Source: Hyphomicrobiales bacterium
Lineage (GTDB): Bacteria; Pseudomonadota; Alphaproteobacteria; Rhizobiales; Aestuariivirgaceae
Direction: 5' to 3'
Assembly: GCA_012032065.1 (NCBI GenBank)
Contig: JAAURV010000033.1
Location: forward strand, 1-16,542
DNA: 16,542 nt
How positions within the stretch are numbered: the stretch's first letter is position 1; the number at the start of each line of letters is the position of its first letter. Under the pieces are notes generated by a model. It ran no database searches. It was not told where the DNA came from and was given only the letters and a program-made list of their open reading frames with translations. Both the position numbers and the translations under genes were made by a program. Positions 7,343 through 13,994 of the stretch are shown here, piece after piece.

Positions 7343-7810
7343 ATGAGAATTTCGCATATATGGGCCGCGCTCGCCTGCCTGCCGCTGCTGGCGCTGCCGG
7401 CCCGAGCCACAGGCGGCCTCGGCTGCTCGATCGACGATGCCAACCTCAAGCTCACCGCCGATACCGCCGTGAGCCGCGGCATGGGCGGACAGTTCATCAA
7501 CTTCACCGCGTCCGCCGAGATCCTGGCCAAGGAAGCGCCCGAGGACATGCGCAAGCTCACCCTCGACAAGGCGCTGATCCATCACTGGTACACCGGCCGC
7601 GAAATCAAGCTCTCCTTCTATAGCGAGCGCAACGACAACAACTTCGCCTCGATCGACATCGCCATCGAGACCACGCTTCCCGAAGGCGCTGAAGAAGACG
7701 CCGATTTCCAGGGCACCTATGATCTCAGCATCTTCGCCGCTCCTCAAGGCGGCGGCGATGCAGCGGCCACGGTCTACACCGGCAAGGCCACCTGCCTAGC
7801 CGGGGGATGA
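7343..7810 (+). CDS. Small secreted protein of unknown function
   Basis: A 155-residue protein that I do not recognise. A signal peptide is clear (MRISHIWAALACLPLLALPARA, cleavage likely before TGG). The mature part has two cysteines, one near its start (GLGCSIDD) and one near its end (KATCLAGG), so a disulfide closing the chain is possible. The middle is polar with alternating patterns (NLKLTADTAV, KLSFYSERNDNNFASIDIAIETTL) that suggest a beta-rich periplasmic domain. It is divergent from moaA with a 65-base gap. The 3' end overlaps the frame-corrected end of the LysR gene on the other strand by about 15 bases. Codon use matches its neighbours and the frame is open throughout, so a real gene is likely. 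Confidence 0.75.
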   Translation: MRISHIWAALACLPLLALPARATGGLGCSIDDANLKLTADTAVSRGMGGQFINFTASAEILAKEAPEDMRKLTLDKALIHHWYTGREIKLSFYSERNDNNFASIDIAIETTLPEGAEEDADFQGTYDLSIFAAPQGGGDAAATVYTGKATCLAGG

Positions 7811-8698
7811 CGCCTTCGCTTCTTCGAGAAGCCAGGACTTGAATTTGGCCGCCGCCGCGGCGTGGCGATGGCTCGCCGGGCTTTCGGGCTCCACCAGATA
7901 ATAGGCGTGGTCTTCGTGGATCGTGGTGTCGAACAGGCGCACCAGCCGCCGGCCCCGCCAGATCGTCTGCAATCAGCGAAGCAGGGCAAAGCGCAACGCC
8001 TTGGCCTGACAAAGCAGCAGCACGGAGCAGGTTGAAATCCTCGAAAACAGGCCCCGGAAGCGGTCCCGGCGCCTTGACGCCGGAGGCTTTCAGCCAGTTC
8101 TGCCACCCGCTGCGGTCGGTATCGTGAAGCAAGGGCCGCTCCGAAATGTCGCGCGGGCGTTCGATAGGGCCGTGACGCGCCAGAAACGCCTCGCTGCACA
8201 CTGCAATGGTGGAGCCGCTTAAGAGTTTCGTGATACGGTCCAAGCCTTGTGGCGGGATGCCCCACTGGATGGCGATGTCGATGTCTCCGAAGTCGAGCCG
8301 CCGGCCGTGGAAGGCATATTGCACGCGCGGCGCAATGTCAGGGTTGTCGCGCAGGAAATCGGTGAGGCGGGGAATAAGCCAGATCGTGGCGATCGACGGC
8401 AGCACGCCGATGGTGAGCGCCTGCCCAGTGTCGCGCTGAGAGAGCCGTTTGCACGCCGCTGTCATGGTTGCAAAGGCATCGGCCAGCGCATGCGCCAGGT
8501 CCGCGCCATCTTGGGTCGGAACCGTGCGCCGTCCTTGTCGGTCGAACAACGGAACCCCGAACCAATCTTCAAGCTGGCGGATCTGATGGCTCACCGCCGA
8601 TTGCGTGACATGCAACTCATCGGCCGCGCGCGAAAAGCTTCCCGACCGCGCGGCGGCCTCGAACATTTGAGCGCATTGAGCGGCGGCAGCCTGGACAC
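7796..8698 (-). CDS. LysR-family regulator, GcvA-like, with two frame breaks
   Basis: A cytosolic DNA-binding regulator of about 300 residues after repair. The start GTG at 8698 has GGAG 7 bases upstream and reads VSRLPPLNALKC. The frame then slips (one base missing near 8662) into FEAAARSGSFSRAADELHVTQSAVSHQIRQLE, the winged helix-turn-helix with strong GcvA likeness. The effector domain follows (ALTIGVLPSIATIWLIPRL, FGDIDIAIQWG). Near 7951 one extra base shifts the frame again; the true tail RLVRLFDTTIHEDHAYYLVEPE ends at the stop 7796-7798. Without repair the frame runs on to 7725 with a nonsense tail. It is divergent from creatinase, the usual LysR arrangement with a target gene, so control of creatine use is inferred. 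GcvA itself governs glycine cleavage, a related pathway. Confidence 0.85.
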
Positions 8699-8797
8699 GG
8701 GTACTCCATGAAAATTCCTCATAGAGTATGTGAGCAAGCGTCCTTTGACACAAGTCCGATTCGGCCGAACGGCAGGCCTGCACCTTGGAGGAAACGC
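8699..8797 (+). promoter_or_regulatory. Divergent LysR/creatinase control region with creatinase ribosome site
   Basis: The 99-base gap between divergent genes. It holds TTGACA (8745-8750), a perfect -35 match but without a good -10 at normal spacing. The perfect palindrome TTCGGCCGAA (8760-8769) and the dyad CTCA-N9-TGAG (8719-8735) are both candidate regulator sites. A strong ribosome site GGAGGA (8787-8792) lies 5 bases before the creatinase ATG and fixes that start. No classic T-N11-A box was recognised with confidence. Confidence 0.45.
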
Positions 8798-10042
8798 ATG
8801 TCCGTGATCGAGCGCCCGGCGCTGGTCGACTACCGCAACAATGGCAAACGTCCGAAGCCGGCCTTCTCGGCAGCCGAGATGCAACGGCGGCAGGACAACA
8901 TCCGCGGCTGGATGGCGAAGGAGAATGTCGACGCTGCGCTTTTCACATCCTACCACAACATCTGTTACCTTTCGGACTTTCTCTACTGCTATTTCGGCCG
9001 CAAATACGGCCTGGTGATCACGCAAAAAACCGCGACCACGGTGACGGCGGCAATCGACGGCGGCCAGCCCGCGCGCCGCACCTTCGGCGACAACGTCACC
9101 TACACCGACTGGTCGAAGCAGAACTATTTCAAAGCAGTGCAGGGCCTCATCAAGGGCGCCAATCGCATCGCCATCGAGTTCGACCACGTCTCGATCGATT
9201 TCCGCAGGCAGTTGCAGGATGCCTTTCCGCAAGTCGAGTTCGTCGATGTCGCCGCACCTTCCATGAAGATGCGCATGATCAAGTCGGCGGAAGAAATCCG
9301 CCACATCTCCAAGCTCGCGAAGATCGCCGATATCGGTGGCGCAGCCGTCGTCGAGGCAACGGAGGTGGGCGCACCCGAGCACGAAGTGGCGCTGCATTCG
9401 ACGGGCGCCATGGTGCGCGAAATTGCGCGGATATTTCCCAATGCCGAACTGATGGATACCTGGACCTGGTTCCAGTCGGGCATCAACACCGATGGCGCGC
9501 ACAATCCGGTGACCTCGCGAAAAGTGAAGCGCGGCGACATCCTGAGCCTCAACTGCTTCCCCATGGTGGCGGGCTATTACGTGGCGCTGGAGCGCACACT
9601 TTTCGCCGAAACCGCGTCGAAGGAACACATCAGGCTGTGGGAGATCAATTGCCACGTCCATGACGAAGGCAAGAAACTGCTCAAGCCGGGCAGCAAATGC
9701 TCGGATGTGGCCAAGGCGCTGAACGACATCTACGCCAAGCACGATCTCCTGAAGTACCGCACCTTCGGTTATGGCCATTCCTTCGGCGTTTTGTGCCACT
9801 ACTATGGCCGCGAGGGCGGCCTCGAACTCCGCGAGGATTGCGACACCGCGCTGCAGCCCGGCATGGTCGTCTCCATGGAGCCGATGATCATGATCCCCGA
9901 GGGCAACAAGGGAGCGGGCGGCTATCGCGAACACGACATCCTGGTGATCACCGAGAAGGGCAACAGGAACGTCACCGGCTTCCCCTATGGCCCGGACCAT
10001 CTGATCGTGCCGCCGAAGAGGAAGGCCAGGAAGAAGCGCTGA
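8798..10042 (+). CDS. Creatinase (creatine amidinohydrolase)
   Basis: A 414-residue cytosolic enzyme that hydrolyses creatine to sarcosine and urea (EC 3.5.3.3). It follows the Pseudomonas putida creatinase sequence closely from end to end, as recalled: FTSYHNICYLSDFLYCYFGR, NIDGGQP-like AAIDGGQPARR, MRMIKSAEEIRH, LMDTWTWFQSGINTDGAHNPVTSRKV, RTFGYGHSFG and MVVSMEPMIMIPEGNKGAGGYREHDIL. With a constant offset of three, the known active-site residues His232, Glu262, Arg335 and Glu358 appear as His235, Glu265, Arg338 and Glu361. The pita-bread fold is that of M24 peptidases, but the close match favours creatinase over a peptidase. The ATG at 8798 follows GGAGGA. Frame intact. Sarcosine oxidase genes 4 kb away use the product. 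Confidence 0.95.
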   Translation: MSVIERPALVDYRNNGKRPKPAFSAAEMQRRQDNIRGWMAKENVDAALFTSYHNICYLSDFLYCYFGRKYGLVITQKTATTVTAAIDGGQPARRTFGDNVTYTDWSKQNYFKAVQGLIKGANRIAIEFDHVSIDFRRQLQDAFPQVEFVDVAAPSMKMRMIKSAEEIRHISKLAKIADIGGAAVVEATEVGAPEHEVALHSTGAMVREIARIFPNAELMDTWTWFQSGINTDGAHNPVTSRKVKRGDILSLNCFPMVAGYYVALERTLFAETASKEHIRLWEINCHVHDEGKKLLKPGSKCSDVAKALNDIYAKHDLLKYRTFGYGHSFGVLCHYYGREGGLELREDCDTALQPGMVVSMEPMIMIPEGNKGAGGYREHDILVITEKGNRNVTGFPYGPDHLIVPPKRKARKKR

Positions 10043-10102
10043 AAGGCTGTTGCGGCCTCTGCGTGAGGGTGTGCTAGCTTCGCCCATCATGCGGAGCGGC
10101 AT

Positions 10103-11982
10103 TTGACGTCCCGGCAAACGGACCGTTATGCGATTTCGATCGCGGGGCTGATCTGTCTCGTGGTGGCGTTGGCGTTTCTGGCGTTCGATCCAGGCGCCCT
10201 CATCGCGAGAACCCGCGAAGCGGTGTTCGACCGGCTCTTGCCTCTTGCCTCAAGGCCTGCGGAGTCGGGCCGCATCGCCGTGGTCGAGATCGACCGTTCG
10301 GCGCTGATGACCCACGGCAACTGGCCATGGCCGCGCGACCGGCTTGCGGTGCTGGTCGAAAAGATCGTGGAGGCAAAGCCAGCCCTTGTCGCAGTGGAAA
10401 TCCTGCTTCCCGAAAACACTGATGGAAACAGCGCCAGCTCCGATGCGCGGCTAGCACAAGCGCTCGCCCGTGTGCCCTCGGTTCTCGCCATCGTGCTCGA
10501 TCCCGAACTCACCAGCGAACCGCCGCCCGCGGTCCCGCTTGCCGTCGCCGGCAACATCGATCTTCATGACCTGGTGGTGATGCCCGGAGCCGTGCTGCCC
10601 TCGGCGGCGTTGCGGGCGTCGGCACAGGGCTTGGGCATCGTCTCCCTGCCTGTACCCGAAGGCGAACCAGTGCGGCGCGTTTTTCTGTTGGCGGGAGGTG
10701 GAACGTCGCTGCTCTCCGGCTTTCCCGTCGAAGCGCTGCGTGTGGCTGCCGGCAACGCCACCATGATCGCCAGCGGGCCGCCGCAGGTTTTGAGGATCGG
10801 GGAAACCGCTGCGCCAGTGAGCAGCGATGGCCAGATGCGCATCCTGTTTTCCTCGCCCGGACTGAGAGAGAAACGAACGACCACCGCAAGCGCGGTCTTC
10901 ACCGCGTTGAAGCCGCTCGCTGAGCTGAAAGACAAGATTGTATTGCTCGGTGTCAGCGCCCCGGAAGCTGGCGGCTTGCGGCTGACCGCTGTCGATCCAT
11001 TTCTTCCAAGCATCCAGATCGAAGCCGATGCCATTGAAACCATTCTGGGCGGCCGGGTGCCGTCCCGCCCCGCGTGGTCGCCACTTCTAGAGTCAGTGAT
11101 CGCACTCCTGATGGGCCTTGCCGGCGTGGCCGCTGTTTCACTTGCAAGCATCGGCCGCTCCGCCGCACTTGCGATCATGCCGCCGCTTGCCTGGGCAGGA
11201 GGCACGGCGGCCGCCGCTCTCGGCACCTTGCAGCTTCTCGACCCCGTTGCCCCGCTGCCGTGGCAGGCTTCGGCTCGCTCGGAGCCGCCGCCATGCGCTA
11301 TCGCCGCGACAGCTTGCGCCGTGCGGCCATCGAGAGGCGCTTCGCATTGCATCTCTCGCCGGAAGTCGTGCGCCGCATCAGCGATAACCCGGACGAACTG
11401 AAGCTCAAGGGCGAGGAGCGGATCATCACCGCGCTCTTCGCCGACATCGAGGGCTTCACCTCAACCACCGAAAGGATCGGCGCCGAGCGCATGGTTGATG
11501 TTCTGGACCGCTATGTGGACACCGTGGCCGGTCTCATCGTCAGCCATGGCGGCATGGTGGATAAGATCGTGGGCGACGGCATCGTCGCCCTCTTCAATGC
11601 GCCGGTGGATTTGCCTGGCCATCCCGAGAAAGCGTTGGCGTGCGCAAAGGCGATCGTGGAAGCAACGGAAGCGCTGCGCCGTGAGCAGGACATGAAAACC
11701 GCGGGCCTGGGCCGCACAAGGATTGGCCTCGAAACCGGTCCCGCCATGCTGGGCGATGTCGGACGCGGTGCAAAGCGAAGTTACACCGCCATGGGCCGCA
11801 CCATGAACATGGCATCGCGGCTTGAGTTGGCGAACAAGGAACTAGGAACTTCAGTCTTGGCCGGCCCGGGCTTCGCCAAAGCCATCGGCGGACTTGTAAA
11901 GCCTCATGCAGTCATTTCTCTCGATGGCATCGACGGCCTGACCGAGGTCTACGTGCCGGCTACTCCTCAAACAGCCCCTTGA
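10103..11982 (+). CDS. CHASE2-domain class III adenylate cyclase, frame broken near 11260
   Basis: A membrane receptor that makes cAMP, about 626 residues after repair. An N-terminal helix (residues 11-28) leads to a periplasmic CHASE2 sensor (about 35-320: VVEIDRSALMTHGNWPWPRD, KIVLLGVSAPE). Membrane helices follow (LLESVIALLMGLAGVAAVSL and on), then the cytosolic cyclase domain. Around 11259-11262 one base is missing: the first frame degenerates and ends at 11401, while the next frame continues VAGFGSLGAAAMRYRRDSLRR. Catalytic residues are complete: metal Asp448 and Asp492, Lys488, Thr562 at the substrate position (class IIIb-like), Asn569 and Arg573 (numbering repaired). The TTG start has GGAG 6 bases upstream. 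The 3' end overlaps the convergent fecR-type gene by 23 bases. Confidence 0.85.
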
Positions 11983-12583
11983 ACTTCTTGATCTTCGGTG
12001 GGCCCCACTTCTTGACCGGGCCGGGCGCATCGCCGCGCTTCGCGATGTCCGTGCCTTCGCCTCTCCGCAAGACAACGGACTTGCCGCCCCCGCGCACGCG
12101 AACCGAACCGCTCTCGACGAACACGCTGAACGCCGGTCCGAGCCTACCCGCGTAAAACTTCGTGCCGCGCACGGCGATAAGCGCATAGGGGCTCTTGATC
12201 CTGACGCCCTTGGGAAACGCATTCGCCGCGCCTTCGAACACAATGGCTCCTTGTCCGAGCGTCAGCACGCCGCCGGAATTGGCGATAAAATTATCGAGCG
12301 TGACTTTGGTCGAGCCGCCCAGCCGCAGAGTCGTCTTGCCCGCGAGCAGCAGGCTGACGCGGCCATCGACCGAGGTTGCCACCTGATCGCCCAGGAACAC
12401 CGTCGAACTCATGGCAAGGCCGCGCTGTTTCCCGCCAAGTGCCGCAAAGGCAGCTCCGGTGATGTCCGAGACCTTTCCAAGGGCATCGGCGGCAAAGGAA
12501 ACGGGCGCGGTTAGGGGAGCAATAAGATAGGCTGACACGAGCGCAAGGATGCCGCGCCGCGTCGTGGTCGGTTTCGATATCAT
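11960..12583 (-). CDS. FecR-domain periplasmic protein
   Basis: A 207-residue exported protein. The N-terminal signal peptide carries an RR pair (TTTRRGILALVSAYLIAPLTAPVSFA, cut likely before AD), loosely Tat-like but without the full motif. A FecR domain follows (VFLGDQVATSVDGRVSLLLAGKTTLRLGGSTKVTLDN through SPYALIAVRGTKFYAG and FSVFVESGSVRVRG). It has no anti-sigma N-terminal domain, no membrane anchor and no sigma-factor or TonB receptor neighbour, so it is not classical FecR of iron signalling. Free FecR-domain proteins are found with CHASE2 cyclases, which matches the convergent neighbour; a ligand or sensor role is inferred. The ATG at 12583 is chosen for the signal peptide, with GGAG 11 bases before it; a TTG at 12610 is the other option. 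Confidence 0.87.
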   Translation of the reverse strand: MISKPTTTRRGILALVSAYLIAPLTAPVSFAADALGKVSDITGAAFAALGGKQRGLAMSSTVFLGDQVATSVDGRVSLLLAGKTTLRLGGSTKVTLDNFIANSGGVLTLGQGAIVFEGAANAFPKGVRIKSPYALIAVRGTKFYAGRLGPAFSVFVESGSVRVRGGGKSVVLRRGEGTDIAKRGDAPGPVKKWGPPKIKKFKGLFEE

Positions 12584-12740
12584 GCCGAAAGTCTCCAGTT
12601 CGGCCCCCAATAAGCAGAGTAATGCCAGAACGGCCTTTCGTCCACTGGTTGAAAGGCGTTGTATGCCGCTTCCCTAGGCCCCCTGCATTTCCTATGATCG
12701 CCGCGAAGCTGTTGAATTCAGGCATTGAGGACAGAGGCTC
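12584..12740. promoter_or_regulatory. Shared promoter region between fecR-type gene and DUF1194 copy 2
   Basis: The 157 bases separate divergent starts and must hold both promoters. A hairpin pairs AACGGCCTTTC (12629-12639) with GAAAGGCGTT (12651-12660), one base bulged, loop of 11. TTGAAA (12649-12654) could serve as a -35 toward the plus strand, but no convincing -10 follows. AGAGG near 12732 is the likely ribosome site of the DUF1194 gene. Confidence 0.35.
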
Positions 12741-13451
12741 ATGCGGCTGTGGCGTTCCGCAACTGTTCGCTGGAGCGCCGCCGTTGCCATCGCGGCGGGG
12801 GCGCTGGTGGTTACGCCGCAGCTCCGATCGCAGGAAAGCGAAGTCGATCTGGCACTGGTGCTCGCCATCGATTGCTCCTTCAGCGTCGATGCCACCGAGT
12901 TCCGGCTACAGATGGAGGGTCTCGGCCGCGCCTTGATGACCCCTGAGGTGAAGGAGGCGATCCGCAGAGGTCACCGGCAGAAAATCGCGATTGCCGCCAT
13001 GCAGTGGTCGGACGAAGGGAACCAGATGATCGTGCTGCCCTGGACGATCATCGCGGGCGACGCCGATGCGGAAGAAACCGGCCTCATCCTGTCGCGCATG
13101 CCGAGAAGGCTCGCCGAAGGCGGCACATCGATCTCCGCCGCCTTGTTATACGCCGAAGCGATGTTGAAGGAAGCGCCCGCGGCCGAACGCCGCGTCATCG
13201 ATATGTCGTCCGACGGCCGCAACAACATTGGCCCGCCCGTTCCGCTGGCGCGCGACCGCGTGGTGGCCGGGGGTATCACCATCAACGGCCTCGCGATCCT
13301 CAACGAATGGCCAACGCTCGATGTTTACTTTCAACGCAACGTGGCCGGCGGGCAGGAGCATTTCGTCATGCCCGCCAATGACTACAACGCGTATGGCGAA
13401 GCCATCCTGCGCAAGCTGCTGCGCGAGATCACGGGGCCGGGAGTATCGTGA
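12741..13451 (+). CDS. Secreted DUF1194 (VWA-like) protein, copy 2
   Basis: A 236-residue exported protein with a signal peptide (WSAAVAIAAGALVV, cut after about residue 30) and a DUF1194 domain. The metal-site residues are DCSFS at residue 44, Thr in GGTSISAAL, and Asp in VIDMSSDGRNN. It parallels copy 1 at 5013-5708 over the full length (IAVMQW against IAAMQW, IIINGLAI against ITINGLAI, and similar C-terminal AIxxKLLRE). So the two are paralogues, though clearly diverged. The ATG at 12741 follows an AGAGG. The gene is divergent from the fecR-type gene and ends 3 bases from the soxG stop, with no room for a terminator between them. Function unknown; periplasmic protein binding is inferred from the fold. 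Confidence 0.87.
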   Translation: MRLWRSATVRWSAAVAIAAGALVVTPQLRSQESEVDLALVLAIDCSFSVDATEFRLQMEGLGRALMTPEVKEAIRRGHRQKIAIAAMQWSDEGNQMIVLPWTIIAGDADAEETGLILSRMPRRLAEGGTSISAALLYAEAMLKEAPAAERRVIDMSSDGRNNIGPPVPLARDRVVAGGITINGLAILNEWPTLDVYFQRNVAGGQEHFVMPANDYNAYGEAILRKLLREITGPGVS

Positions 13452-13454
13452 GCG

Positions 13455-13994
13455 CTACGCTGCCGCGCGGTATTCGAGCGACGCATCGATCAGCCAGTCC
13501 CACACGCTGACGGCAAACGTGCTGAGTGCATAGAGGTGAAAGCTTTCCGCTCCAGTGCAGTGAACCATAACCGGCGTATGGTCGAGTCCGGTCAATGCGA
13601 AACTCCCCGGTTCGAACGCGGAGGGATGAAAATCGAGCGCCATGCCTTTTGAAAGGAGATTGCGCGCCGCCGAACCTTCGATGAGCAGGCGCACGCGGCT
13701 GTGCGACAATGAAATCGCGGCATGGGTTAACGCAAGGTCCCTCGGCAACAGATAGTCCGGCGCGCCTACGATCCAGACTTGCTTGGGGCCGATACGGAAC
13801 AGTGTTTCGCTGCCGTTGTTGAGCACAACGCCAATCCGTGGCGGCATCTTGGCGATGGCGGTTGCAACATCCTTTTCAAAACCTTTTGTCAATCCGGATA
13901 GCTGCGTCAGCGAAAAATCCGGTGACTCGCTCGCGCGCAATTGCACGCAGTCAATGCGGGCGGAGGTTCCCAATGGCGAGCGGCGGTCAAGCAT
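13455..13994 (-). CDS. soxG: Sarcosine oxidase gamma subunit
   Basis: A 179-residue subunit of the heterotetrameric sarcosine oxidase, which oxidises sarcosine to glycine and passes the methyl carbon to tetrahydrofolate with H2O2 release. Family-like stretches are VVLNNGSETLFRIGPKQVWIVG, LSHSRVRLLIEGSAARNLLSKGMALDFHP and the C-terminal VSVWDWLIDASLEY. The ATG at 13994 overlaps the soxA stop by 8 bases (ATGCTTGA), so translational coupling is likely; longer starts inside soxA are rejected. The gamma subunit helps hold the complex together. This is the last gene of a minus-strand sox operon whose soxB and soxD would lie right of the window. Confidence 0.92.
   Translation of the reverse strand: MLDRRSPLGTSARIDCVQLRASESPDFSLTQLSGLTKGFEKDVATAIAKMPPRIGVVLNNGSETLFRIGPKQVWIVGAPDYLLPRDLALTHAAISLSHSRVRLLIEGSAARNLLSKGMALDFHPSAFEPGSFALTGLDHTPVMVHCTGAESFHLYALSTFAVSVWDWLIDASLEYRAAA

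Noticed and set aside
8798..10042. Annotation as Xaa-Pro aminopeptidase (M24)
   Set aside because: Same fold, but the full-length match to Pseudomonas creatinase and the conserved His/Glu/Arg/Glu positions favour creatinase.
8591..10117. A 508-codon open frame antisense to creatinase
   Set aside because: It mirrors a strongly conserved gene. Only its last part (VSRLPPLNALKC) is real, as the 5' end of the LysR gene.
11960..12583. Classical FecR anti-sigma/iron-uptake regulator
   Set aside because: It has an export signal and no cytosolic anti-sigma domain or membrane helix, and no ECF sigma or TonB receptor gene lies nearby.
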